A stretch of DNA of 64,000 nt, from NCBI GenBank assembly GCA_047967505.1, contig CM106539.1; one strand, given 5' to 3'. Below are positions 1-11,160 of the stretch, in pieces. Every line of letters begins with the position of its first letter. Position 1 is the first letter of the stretch. The position numbers and the translations under genes were made by a program. Below the pieces are notes generated by a model, which saw only the letters and a program-made list of their open reading frames with translations, was not told the DNA's origin and did not search any database. The stretch is from Dipteris shenzhenensis. Its lineage: Eukaryota; Polypodiophyta; Polypodiopsida; Gleicheniales.

Positions 1-2160
1 GCTCGTCCTCACAGGTAATGGCCTCAATATCTGTATCTCCTATCTCATGATCATCCTCCTCTCTCATATCATGGTCATCATCACCTCCATGGCCATGATC
101 ATCCTCCATATGCTCCATATTAGTAAATGTACTATACATCACTTTGGAACGTGGCATAATAGGTATGACATGCCACCATCTATTATTATCCACCATTGGT
201 TGATAGACAAACTAATTCAATCACAAATACAATCATGTTATTTTCCTTGCATCGAACGTATCAAATATTTAAAAGCGAGTATTTTTATATGTGTGCACAG
301 TACCTGTTCATATTGTTGCGGTAGTACTAGTGTGTCCTTCCTACTTTGCCAAAAATTTGTGGAGTCAATAGTTACAAAGCCACTTGCATGGTGTTTGATT
401 GTTGCATTAGGGCCTCTTTCCACCACGTCCTTAAACCACTTTACATCCAAAACATACACAAAGAAGCGTCGAAAGTCAAGCTTAATAATATCTTGGATTA
501 TGCCACAATAATCATCCATGGCTCCATTCGCTCCTTCAAAGATAGCAATGATGCTGCAATCTTATGTGTTTCTCTTATCATCAATCTGTTCTGTTCGAAA
601 ATGCTTGCCCTCACATCATATAGCATCGAACATAGTGTACTACACCAAGAAAAAATCAATTAAATAAGCAAGCTAAATTATTGACAGCTCCTAACTTATG
701 CATAATATTCTAGATACTGACCTTGCTCATGCATTCCCTAGCATATTCCCATTCTTCCATTGTGATATGTATCCCCTCGTCTTTCTCTGCTTTCTCCATT
801 TCGTCAAGTAGCCAATCCACATGAATATCCTTTCGAAGTGCTCTTAGATACTGAGGGTATGGCACACGAGATCCATGGTGTGTATGAAAGAGGGCCCTTT
901 CTTCTTGTCTTCTTGCATTTGCATCCTCGTATCTTGTCACCCATCTTTTCATCACATCACTATTAAGCATGCAATAGAGGTTGATATTAGTAAGCAACTC
1001 TGTGTCTATTACTTTGTTGCATCCTTTCCCTTAAGGCACAATAGAGGTCATCCTTAGGTCTTCATCATCTCTCCATAGTCGTGGGAGAGAGCTATCCACA
1101 TCAACAAGAAACTCAGAAATATATACAAGTGACTCTTGTACCAACCAACCCTCGGCCATGCTACCTTCGGGTCTTGCATTTTGTCTCACGAAGCCCTTCA
1201 AGGTCTTCATGAAACGCTTGAGGAAGAACAACCATGGTGCATGTATGGTACTACATATAGAAATCTCATCCACCAAATGCACTATAAGATGTAGTTGGCT
1301 TGTGAGAATAGAACGTGGAAATGTCTCCTCCACTAAACAAACCACCTCCACTGACAAATACAATCCTTCACGTCCTTTGATGCACTATGAGAAATGCTAG
1401 TAGGTAGTATGAACTGAACCCACGAGGAGGTGGTTGATTAGTTGCTTATAATTATTCACTCACAAATTTGAAAGGAAAAAGATATTATATACATAAAATA
1501 CTTACTTGGAGCATCTTGTGCCAATCATGAGATTTCAAGCCATATAATTGCTCTTCTATACCTCTTTTCTTGCTCTTTGTAAAGGCCCCCTTCAAACACC
1601 TCATGCATCCAGTGGGAGTATGAATTGTAGTAATAGCGCGCTTCACCACCGCCATCTCTAGCTTTGATAACCTCCATGGTGCACGAGGTAAAAAACACGC
1701 CCATTTGGTCTCTCTTGTGGCCATGCTTCACACATCCTCCTTGTGGTACATAGATCCTCCCTTATGCCTACGGAATCTCGTGTCCCATTCAAATGCTCCC
1801 AAATGGTAGATGCCACATTCTTGAAGATATGCATGGGATCAAGCAGGTGATTGATCTTGAGGTGGGACCAATATGGTAAACGATAAAAGATGGAGTATCT
1901 AAACAAAAGCTGGTGTTAGTGGGCAATCTTTATTTCCAGCCAATATAGCACACGAGTTACAAACCCTTACCGGCTCATGCCAAGTGGTGGAGGAGTTGTG
2001 GAACCGTCCCAAATTCTGATCCAATCTCCCGCAATGAGTGATTGTGGGAGGACTTCATTCCAAGGGGCAACATACCTAGGATGATTAGGTGGGAGAAATT
2101 GATGGTGATTCTCATAGATGACCTTATTCAATGCATTTGCCTGTGAGGCAACTAGCAAAG
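1..2160 (-). pseudogene. CACTA TNP2-type transposase, C-terminal half (C1)
   Basis: Read on the minus strand from 2160 to 1. First a segment with YENHHQFLPPNHPRY (1967-2158), like the TNP2 stretch before the catalytic end; then LPYWSHLKINHLLDPMHIFKN (about 1800-1880), the hallmark block around DxMHIxKN; then a DUF4218-like region (1031-1363) with HLVDEI, FMKTLKGFVRQ and RPEGSMAEGWLVQESL; a linker (710-997); and a DUF4216-like region (238-519) starting DDYCGIIQDIIKLDFRRF. The pieces lie in different frames or are separated by stops or introns, so I call a pseudogene. The N-terminal half is at 21144-22700, displaced by element A. The C-terminus lies outside the window. Confidence 0.8.
2157..2160. 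repeat. Left 4-bp target-site duplication of element A (AAAG)
   Basis: AAAG directly precedes the left terminal inverted repeat at 2161, and AAAG directly follows the right terminus at 21137-21140. With only four bases a chance match is possible, but both lie exactly at the ends of the perfect inverted repeats and inside the same interrupted CACTA gene. Confidence 0.65.
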
Positions 2161-2186
2161 AACACTTATTTCATTAATTTTGGACT
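2161..2186 (+). repeat. Left terminal inverted repeat of element A
   Basis: 26 bp identical to the reverse complement of 21111-21136, beginning AACACTTATTTC and ending TTTTGGACT. The same sequence opens copy A' at 33764. A further TTTTGGACT follows about 20 bp inward, as it does at about the same depth from the right end; this may be a repeated transposase-binding site (inference). Confidence 0.9.
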
Positions 2187-2927
2187 CATATGTCTACTTT
2201 TGGACTATTCCTTAAAATCCTTCCCAACTGAAAAGTTTACTTTATGAAACTGTCATTCGAGAATTAAAAGTTTACTTTCTGGAACTATCATTTTCACATA
2301 AGACATTTCAAAATATCTCTCTACAATGTTGTACAAATAATGCAAAAACTACTATTAAATCCTAAATTTGTATTTCTTGTTTATAAGGATCATATTCTTA
2401 AAATAAAAAATCTAAGTTATTAGTTTAAATCCATGAAAAACCATGCTATTGAGGATTCACAACATTTTAAAAATGTATACATAAGAGACCTGTAAGACTC
2501 TTTTTACTTTCAATGCAGAAAACTATAACACTCTTGAATATTCAAGAAATTAAAAGGTTTATATACACATGAGACATGATGGAAGCCTCTTTTGTACTCC
2601 AAAAAATAGCAATAGCTATGCTTGCAATTTTACATTATCATGTCATAATTTTTACAACAAATATTGCTCTGGATGAGTCTTTGTACAAAGGATCTCCTGT
2701 GGCCTTTTCAATAATTTTATTTTTCCTTTACAATGAGTTTAGTACAAATGGGCGATCCAAACATTTGCTTGTTTGAATGTCCTTTTCTATCATGATCACA
2801 GAAATGAGCGATCCAAACATTTGCTTGTTCCTTTCTGTCATCACTTGTCGCTTGGGTGCCATCTTCATTCACTCTCATCTGACAACCACCACCACCTTCA
2901 CTCTTTCTCGATATTTGAATGGTGTTA
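2187..2927. other. Left subterminal non-coding segment of element A
   Basis: AT-rich sequence between the left terminus and the 3' end of the transposase gene, with no convincing ORF. Near 2750-2830 the phrase GCGATCCAAACATTTGCTTGTT occurs twice in direct orientation (split here only for description: GCGATCCAAACA then TTTGCTTGTT). The whole segment is conserved in A' (33790-34537) with scattered substitutions and small indels, so it belongs to the element. It probably holds the transposase 3' UTR. Confidence 0.6.
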
Positions 2928-5900
2928 TCATGGGCATTCTTCATTTGTACTATCTCCTTCTACTTCCTCCCGGGCGAGCATCTTTGTGAACTCTGTAATG
3001 TGCGTAATAATTGGTTGCGGTAATTTTATTTTGTCTTCTACATCATACCCCATGTGCTTCTTTGTTTTCTTTGACCTTGATTTCCAGGATACTATGACTG
3101 TCTCTGTGGAAAGTCTTGAAATTGCTTCATGGTTTGGGACCCATTCCTTTTTCAAACAACTACTATACAATGTACTGTTATCTTGGTTCTCCTTCCTGCC
3201 CCTTGGCTCATACCATACCGCTATAAATGTTGTAGCTCTCCCCCGGTCATCCATGCTCACGTCAACTACTTTCGCAACCCAAAACTTCACATTCTCATGT
3301 TCATCATCCGATGGTCGAACTGCAACAAAACAATGGACATCTATGTCTATTTGTGGCATAAACTCTCTCTTCTTGGGTCCACAATATGGACGTGGGAGCA
3401 ACGATTCAAACTCATTTTCAAAGAGACCACATGCTGGACGCAAGTCATTACCAACATTTGGCCAAAATAAAGGCCGTTCTGCCTTAATATCATCTTCTCG
3501 CATTTTTGCAAGGTCCTTTATCAATTGGTAGGTCTTGCTAATTACAATAGTAGTGTGTTCCGTCCAAGAGGGCTTCCAATCAGGAAATCTCTAGAGCATT
3601 TCCTCTTTGTATGCAATAAAAGCTTTTAAGCCTTCTATTTCACCTTTGGATTTCTCGCTGAATTCTTTTATAGGAGCCCATGTTGGATGCATTTCTTTGC
3701 TCGGGATTGAAGTTAAGAGAGAGTAAGGTTCTTCAGGTTCCCATTTTGTATCAAGAGAATAGTGTTGCCATTGCATCACTGGTTTTTCATCCTTTAAGAA
3801 AAATCAAAAATAGTGTGGAGCGCTATGACCAATCAAGGCATCACCACCTTTTTGTATGAAAGGTAGAATAAAGCTCTTCTAATCATACATCCTCTCAACC
3901 ATTGAGCATATTGTTCCTTCCTTATGGCCACCAACTTGCCTCCCACATTTTCTTATCAAGTCATCCATTGTCTCCATGTCCTTGTGTTTTAGTTCTCTTG
4001 AAACTATGCTAAATACCTGATCGATATCCTCATGTGTGTGCCCAACCAACAAAAACCCAACTTCAATCTCATTGAAGATTCTATGAGCGATTAGCATTGA
4101 GCAAAATGCAAAGAAGAGTACATTCTTATTCTCTCGTCCGCAATTGTCTCCTTGTATTCTCAAAGTTGCTGGTAGGCGACCTTTTTCTGCATGTACATTG
4201 TGAATTGCCTTCATAACGGATGTTACAACTTGATTGCTATCGTGTAGATGCAAGGAATCAATCCATATGTCTACAAAAAACTTAAATCCGTGCACTAACA
4301 CTCCACATAGATGTGTCTTTAAAAAGTATTTGCCTTGTAGCTTAGGTGGAGTGTTAACGAATCGAGGTAATGTTGTTGTATTTTGATCCATACCATCTAC
4401 AATAATGCACATGTACTCATTTGGGTGAGAAATAGCTTGCTCCTTCCAAAATGCATATTTTATTCTAGAATGTCGAACAAGTCCATGATGAAATTCTCTC
4501 TTTCTTTTGTAAGCTTCTTTTTGTTCTGGAGATGTTGCACTCTCAAGTGCTCGCTTTAGATCATCACAATCGTTGCACTTTGACATTTTTTGCCTCTTTG
4601 GGATTTTAACATGTCCAAAGCTTTTTTTCCAAAGAGTATACAAAGTATGAAAAGATGCCGATGCATGCCCTCTTTGCCTTTGTTTTTCTCCAATAGAGTT
4701 AAATACTTCTTTTTTGGTCAAACCTATCGGAAGATGCATTTCTGATAAGTGGGGTTGCGGTAAAGCATTTTCATAAATGTAATCTTTCAAAATTGCTGTT
4801 GCCGCAACCGTTGAGGCTCTTGTTTTGGGCCTTCCTATGTTTCCATGAATGTTAAATTTAACTCCATACTTTGCTTTATTAGCCAAATTCCAATCTGTGC
4901 CATGTGATAATCCTGTAATAATGCGATATGCATTATTGCATATACTTTTTCCATTTATAAGAGGCCTTATTTGATGTCCTGAACTTCGCCTTCTCTTATC
5001 ATTTACAAGAAAGCAAGACAATCTCGTGAGTAGGTATTCATTTCTTCTGCTTCCTTTCCTTTGCCAGACATGTTCTCTACAACCCTTGATGTCATGTAAG
5101 TTAATGGATCGCATACATGTATGCTTACAGCATGTAGATCGCATTGCTTTTAGCATAACATCTTCATTCATTACTCTTATTCTCTTTGGTTGCTTTTCTG
5201 GATTGCCTGCACTCGTTGTCTTTTCATGCATTTGTATGTCTGTTTTGGGACCTTCTGTACATTCTTATTTGGATTTGTGTAGTTCTCCTTGTAAGATTTA
5301 TTTGTCTCGTTGTTTTCATGAGATGTTGCATCCTTGATCTTATCACTCTGACAGTCAAATACTGAATATTCCTTTGTTGATGTCATCCTTGCTTTTGATA
5401 CATTCGTCAAACCATTTGTAACATTTACAAGTTCACAATCAAAGTCAAACACCGAATAGTCCTTTGTTGATCTCATCCCTACTTTTCATACAATCGTAGA
5501 ACCACTTGTCACAATGGCATTAGAGTGTCCCGAATGATCTTCAAACTCATCTATTCCTGAGAGAACATCACTCATTGATGCACTTTCTATGGATTTCATA
5601 ACTCCATAGTCAGTGGTGATAGAGTGTCCAGAATGATCTTCAAACTCATCTATTCCTGAGAGAACATTGCTCATCGATGCACTTTCTATGGATTTCATAA
5701 CTCCATAGTCTTGAAACTCCTCTACTCCAGAGAGAACATCACTCATTATACTATCGTGCATGATTTCCATAATTCCATAGTTACCTGCTTTGACTCCAAG
5801 AACTTTATCAGTATCCATGAAGCCATCCATGCTTGAAGATATAACACTTTTGACATCTTTGCCCAAGTTCTCAATGTGCATGAACTCATCCACCTCGGAT

Positions 5901-6688
5901 AAGGCATCACTTGTGAAATATTTTTCTTTCTCGGTACCAATGAACTCATCGACTTCTGATAAGATGTCAGTGCTATAGTTGAGTGCATTGGAATCATCCA
6001 TCTCTGAAGGAATAGAGCTTGGTACATTGGCATATTCTTTCAATTCTTTGATGTTGTAGTATACATTATGTTTATCATTAAAAACCACATGCCGAGTCTT
6101 TCCAATCTTTAAAAATTGCATGCTCCATCTCAAATCCTTACCTACCTCATAGTAGGGACCATCCAATGACATTGAGTTATCATCCATACCATCATCAGTA
6201 ACTTTTTGAATTCTCATCTGCGCAAATGTCCAGTGTTCAACTTGTTCAAATCCCAAGACTTGACCTTCTGCTACATACTTATTTGTAAATGATAACATTT
6301 GTAAAATATCTCCCACTCTAAAATCCAAAGATATGCACTTTGTATTCCTGATGACATGTGTTGGATAAGTCTCATCTCTGTCCCATGCAATAAATGCTTT
6401 GTTGGAAGTATTATAGGGCATAACATCTCCAAGGATTTTCATATCCCCACACTTATGCTTTAGCTCAACATGTGCACTAAGAATCCTTGATACGATAACC
6501 GCCACCTTATCTTCGCCAAGTCTTCTAAAGTGACAAATAGAATTTGGATCACTTTCATGGATTGTAGTAAATGCAACTACTTCTCTTTTGCAACATAAAA
6601 TCACCTCCATCCCCGGAATAAATTTTGTAGCCATCTCCTTTGTGAGTTTCCTTTGCAAACAAGCTGTAACAACCATTATAAAGAACAT
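2928..6688 (-). pseudogene. Element A transposase, decayed copy (DUF7869-like RNase H-fold)
   Basis: Collinear with the intact 1253-residue reading at 34538-38299 but broken at several places: a stop near 5485 (TCA to TGA), a one-base frameshift near 5199, stops near 3879 (TGG to TAG), 3808 (CGA to TGA) and 3592 (CGG to TAG). The surviving pieces include the catalytic-looking blocks VDGMDQ, GDNCGRENKN and GHTHEDIDQVFS, and the acidic tandem repeat SDVLSGIDEFEDHSG. Most stops are C-to-T or G-to-A changes, as expected of a methylated, silenced copy. It cannot make a full transposase, so A would need a source in trans. Confidence 0.8.
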
Positions 6689-6764
6689 TAGTCTCTTCTC
6701 AATAAAATACTTTATTAATGATTTAAAAATCCAAAACGTGTTTGAAAATTTAATTAGACACTAA

Positions 6765-7750
6765 CCAATAACAACCGTAAACCAATAACAACCCTAAACC
6801 CTAAACCCTAACCAATAACAACCCTAAACCCTAAACCCTAAACCCTAACTCCCAAACCCTAAACCCTAAACCCTAAACCCTAAACCCTAACCCCCAAACC
6901 CTAAACCCTAAACCCTAACTCCCAAACCCCAAACCCTAGCTCCCAAACCCTAAACCCTAAACCCCAAACCCTAAACCGTAACTCCTAAACCCTAAACCCT
7001 AACTCCCAAACCCTAACCCCCAAACCCTAAACCATAAACCCTAACTCCCAAATCCCAAACCCTAGACCCTAACTCCCAAACCCTAGACCCTAAACCCTAA
7101 ACCCTAACTCCTAAACCCTAAACCCTAAACCCTTAACCCTAACCCCCAAACCCTAAACTCTAAACCCTAACTCCTAAACCCTAAACCCTAAACCCTTAAC
7201 CCTAACCTGCAAACCCTAAACTCTAAACCCTAAACCCCAATCCCTAAACACTAACTCCTAAACCCTAAATCCTCAACCCTAAACCCTAACTCCCAAACCC
7301 TAAACCCTAAACCCTAAGTCCCAAACCCTTATCCGTAAACCTTAAACTCTACCTCCCAAACCCTAAACCCTAACCCCCAAACCCTAAACCCTAAACCCTA
7401 AACCCTAAACCCTAACTCCCAAACCCTAAACCCTAACTCCAAAACCCTAAAGCCTAAACCCCAAACCCTAAACCCTAAACCTTAAACTCTAACTCCCAAA
7501 CCCTAAACCCTACCCCCAAACCCTAAACCCTAAACCCTAACCCCCAAACCCTAAACCCTAAACCCTAAACCCTAAATCCTAAACCCTAACCCCCAAACCC
7601 CAAACCCTAAACCCTAAACCACCAAACTCTAAACCCTAACCCCCAAACCCTAACCCTCAAACCTTGAACCCTAAACCCTAAACCCTAAACCCTAACTCAC
7701 CAAACCCCAAATCCTAAACCCAAACCACGAAATCCTAAACCTTAAATCCT
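6765..7750. repeat. Interstitial telomeric-type repeat array in element A
   Basis: About 1 kb of CCCTAAA-type heptamers on the plus strand, mixed with variants such as CCCTAAC, CCCCAAA, CTCCCAAA and CCCTTAA. The array starts less than 100 bp upstream of the first ATG-containing stretch of the leftward transposase gene, so on the gene's strand it reads (TTTAGGG)n. It is not a chromosome end: unrelated sequence follows on both sides, and an array at the same place lies in A' (38383-39145). Confidence 0.95.
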
Positions 7751-7819
7751 ATGAGTGTTTTCAAGTAATATCATTTATTTAAGTAATAGTTTTAATTAGA
7801 ATTCATAAGTAATAGTGGA

Positions 7820-8820
7820 ATTGATAGTTGGGAGGGTGGTAGTGGGAGAAAGGGAGAGTGGGAAAGTGGAGAAAGGGAGTGTGGGAGGGTGGTAGTAGGA
7901 GAAAGGGAGAGTGGGAGAGGGAGTGGGAATGGGGGCGGTGGGGGTGGGGGTGGGAGGATGGGAGTGGGAGTGGGAGAGGGAGTGGGAATAGGGGAGGTGG
8001 GGGTGGGAGTGGGAGAATGGGAGTGGGAGTGGGAGTGGGAGAGGGAGTGGGAATGGGGGAGGTGGGGGTGGGGGTGGGAGAATTGGAGTGGGAGTGGGAG
8101 AGGGAGTGGGAATGGGGGAGGTGGGGGTGGGGTGAGGGTGGGAGGATGGGAGGATGGGAGTGGGAGTGGGAGGGGTGGGGAGTGGGAGTGGGAGGATGGG
8201 AGTGGGAGAGGGAGTGGGAATGGGGGAGGTGGGGGTGGAAGTGGGAGGGGTGAGGTGGGAGGATGGGAGTGGGAATGGGGGAGGTGGGGGTGGAAGTGGG
8301 AGGGGTGGGGTGGGAGGATGGGGGAGGGAGTGGGAGTGGGGGAGGTGGGGGGGGTGGGAAAATGGGAATGGGAGTGGGAATGGGGGAGGTGGGGCGGTGG
8401 GAAAATGGAAGTGGGAGTGGGAGTGGAAGAGGGAGTGGGAGGATGGGAGTGGGAGGGGTGAGGTGGGAGGATAAGGGTGGGAGAATGGGAGTGGGAGTGG
8501 GAATGGGGGGGAGGGGTGGGGGTGGGAGGATGGGAGTGGGAGTGAGAGGTGTAGGTGGGAGGATGGGAGTGGGTGGGAGAATGGGAGTGGGAGTGGGAGT
8601 GGGAATGGGGGAGGTGGGGGTGGGGTGAGGGTGGGAGTGGGAGGGGTGGGGTGGGAGGATGGGAGTGGGAGAGGGAGTGGAAATGGGGAAGGTGAAAGAA
8701 TGGGCGTGGGCGTGGGAGTGAGAATGGGGGAGGTGGGGTGGGAGGATGGAGGTGGGAGTGGGAGTGGGAATGGGGTGGGAGTGGGAATGGGGTGGATGGG
8801 AGTGGGTGGGAGAGAGAGAG
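7820..8820. repeat. G-rich minisatellite (GGGAGTGGGAATGGGGGAGGTG type)
   Basis: About 1 kb on the plus strand made of GTGGGA, GGGGGAGGTGGGGGTGG and AGGATGGGAGTGGGA units in irregular order. Runs of three or more G are dense enough for G-quadruplex formation on the plus strand. The proline/serine/histidine or glycine/glutamate-rich readings through it are open in many frames only because the repeat lacks stop-forming triplets; I do not regard them as genes. Absent from A', where the junction falls right at the start of this array (39261). Confidence 0.9.
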
Positions 8821-8879
8821 AAGATAATCTAATAGAGAGGCCAATGGGAGAGGAGATAATGTTATAGAAGGACCAATGA

Positions 8880-9040
8880 GAGAGAAGCACTTAAAACCCT
8901 AGTTTTTCTTATATATACTCTCCTTCTCTCATTGTTTCTCTCATTTCAACAAGGAAGAGCAAGAGGAGAAGCAAAAAGAGGAGGAAGAGCAAAAGCAAGC
9001 ACAAGCAAGCACAAGCATCGATTTCAACTTTTTTCCAGGT
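8880..9040 (+). promoter_or_regulatory. Promoter-like segment: telo-box, TATA box and possible 5' UTR exon
   Basis: CCAAT motifs occur at about 8840 and 8870, then AAACCCTAG (a plant telo-box) near 8893, then TATATATACTC near 8910, then a CT-rich possible start region. About 100 bp of A-rich leader follows and ends TTTTTTCCAG with GTACTT at 9039, which fits a splice donor. This suggests a rightward transcript whose first intron would cross the GA-rich array and end at the acceptor just before 13476, giving the Ulp1-like gene a long 5' UTR intron. The splice is inferred, not shown. Confidence 0.45.
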
Positions 9041-9059
9041 ACTTTTTTTAAAATTTGTA

Positions 9060-11160
9060 TTCTTTGAAATTTTATTATAGAGAGAGAAAAGTGAAGGAAA
9101 GATTTTTTGAGAGAGAAAAGAGAAGAGAGAGTCTTGCTGCCTCGGCAGTAAAAGAGAGAGAGAAAGAGAGAGGGAGAGAGAGGAGAGAAGGGGGGGGAAA
9201 GAGAGGGGAGAGAAAGGGAGGGGGGAGAGAAGGGGGAGGGGGGGAAGAGAGGGGAGAGAGGGGGGAAGCCGCGAGGGGGGGGAGAGAGAGAGGGGAGGGG
9301 GAGGCCGCTGCCGCGGCAGCACAGAGGGGGGGAGGGAGGGGAGGGAGACGGGAGGGGAGAGGGAGGGGGGGGAGAGAGAAGGGGGGGCGGCGAGAGAGGG
9401 AGGGGGGGCGGGGAGAGAGAGGGGGGAGAGGGGGGGGAGGGGAGGGGGGAGAGGGAGGGGAGGGGGCCGTTGCCTCTGCGGCGGCAGCGAGAGAGGGGGA
9501 GGGGGGGGAGAGGGAAGGGGGGGGTGGGGGCAACGAGAGAGAGGGGAGGGAGAGAGAGAGAGGGGGGGCCACTACCGCTACCGTGGCAGTGAGAGAGGGA
9601 GGGGGGGGAGAGAGAAGGGGGGGCGGCGAGAGAGAGGGGGGAAAGGGAGGGGAGGGGAGGGGGAGAGAGAGAAGGGGGGGGCCACGGCCGCTGCCGCGGC
9701 AGCGAGAGAGGGGGAGGGGGGGAGAGGGAGGGGGGCGGGGGCAGCGAGAGAGAGGGGAGGGGGAGAGAGAGAAGGGGGGGCCACTGTCGCTGTCGCGGCA
9801 GCGAGAGAGGAGGAGGGGGGGAGAGGGAAGGGCAGGGGGCGGGGGCAGCGAGAGAGAGGGGAGGGGGAGAGAGAGAAGGGGGGGGCCACTGCCGCTGCCG
9901 CGGCAGTGAAAGAGGGAGAGGGGGGGGAGAGGGAAGGGGGGGGCGGGGGCAGCGAGAGAGAGGGGAGGGAGAGAGAGAGAGGGGGGCCGCTGCCGCTGCC
10001 GCAGCAGCAAGAGAGGGAGGGGGGGAGAGAGAAGGGGGGGCGGCGAGAGAGAGGGGGGAGAGGGAGGGGAGGGGAGGGAGAGAGAGAGAAGGGGGGGCGA
10101 TGGCCGCTGCCGCAACAGCGAGAGAGGGGGAGGGGGGGAGAGGGAAGGGGGGGGCGGGGGCAGCGAGAGAGAGGGGAGGGGGAGAGAGAGAGAAGGGGGG
10201 GCCGCGGTCGTTGCCGCGGTAGCGAGAGAGGGGGAGGGGGGGGAGAGGGAAGGGGGGGGCGGGGGCAGTGAGAGAGAGGGGAGGGGGAGAGAGAGAGAAG
10301 GGGGGGCCGCTGCCGCTGCCGCGGTAGCGAGAGAGGGGGAGGGGGAAGAGGGAAGGGCGGGGCGGGGGCAGCGAGAGAGAGGGGAGGGGGAGAGAGAGAA
10401 GGGGGGGCCGCTGCCGCTGCCGCAGCAGCGAGAGAGGGCGAGGGGGGGAGAGGGAAGGGGGGGGCGGGGGCAGCGAGAGAGAGGGGAGGGAGAGAGAGAG
10501 AGGGGGGAGAGGGAGGGGAGGGGAGGGGAGGGGAGAGAGAGAGGGGGGAGCCGCTGCCGCTGCCGCGGCAGCAAGAGAGGGAGGGGGGGGAGAGAGAGAA
10601 GGGGGGGCAGCGAGAGATAGGGGAGGGAGAGAGAGAGAGGGGGGAGAGGGAGGGGAGGGGAGGGGAGAGAGAGAGGGGGGAGCCGCTGCCGCGGCAACGA
10701 GAGAGGGGGAGGGGGGGGAGAGGGAAGGGGTGGGGAGAGGGAAGACGCTGCCGCGGCAGCGAGAGAGGAGGGGGGGAGAGAGATAAGGGGGGCAGCGAGA
10801 GAGAGGGGGGGGAGAGGGAGGGGAGGGGAGGGGAGAGAGAGAGGGGGGCCGCTGCCGCGGCAGCGAGAGAGGAGGGGGGGAGAGAGAGAAGGGGGGAGAT
10901 GAGAGAGCGAGAGAGAGGGGGAGGGAGAGAGAGAGAGGAGGGGGGGCCGCTGCCGCGGCAACGAAAGAGAGGGAGGGGGGGAGAGAGAGAGAGAGAGAGG
11001 GGGGAGAGAGAGAGAGAGAGGGAGGCCGCTGCCGCGGCAGCGAGAGGGAGAGAGGGGGGAGAGAGAGAGAGAGAGGGGAGGGGAGGGGGAGGTCGCGGCA
11101 AGTGAGAGAGAGAGTGGGGAGTGCAAGTGAGAGAGAGGGAAAAGGTGAGGAGAAAGGGGG
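9060..11160. repeat. GA-rich array with periodic GC palindromes
   Basis: About 2.1 kb of plus-strand (GAGAGAGGGGGAGGG)-type purine sequence interrupted roughly every 60-140 bp by CCGCTGCCGCGGCAGCG or a close variant. GCTGCCGCGGCAGC is a perfect 14-bp palindrome. I count about 18-19 such sites between 9300 and 11110. Very long open readings on both strands (serine/proline/leucine on minus, arginine/glycine/glutamate on plus) are artefacts of the base composition. Confidence 0.9.

Noticed and set aside
2773-3531. Plus-strand readings opposite the transposase (also 34455-35141)
   Set aside because: Antisense shadows of the conserved minus-strand coding frame.
6765-7750. Array taken as a true chromosome end
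   Set aside because: Flanked by unique element sequence on both sides and repeated in A'; degenerate units as in interstitial arrays.
7792-8890. Proline/histidine-rich readings of about 350 codons on the minus strand
   Set aside because: Overlap each other in different frames over the G-rich minisatellite; no start context or conservation.
9300-11110. CRISPR-like array because of regular palindromes with spacers
   Set aside because: Spacers are repetitive purine DNA rather than unique, spacing is irregular, and the genome is plant nuclear.
9075-11126. Very long open readings (up to about 680 codons) on both strands in the GA-rich array
   Set aside because: Simple consequence of stop-poor G/A repeats; open in several frames at once, low complexity, and not matched in A'.
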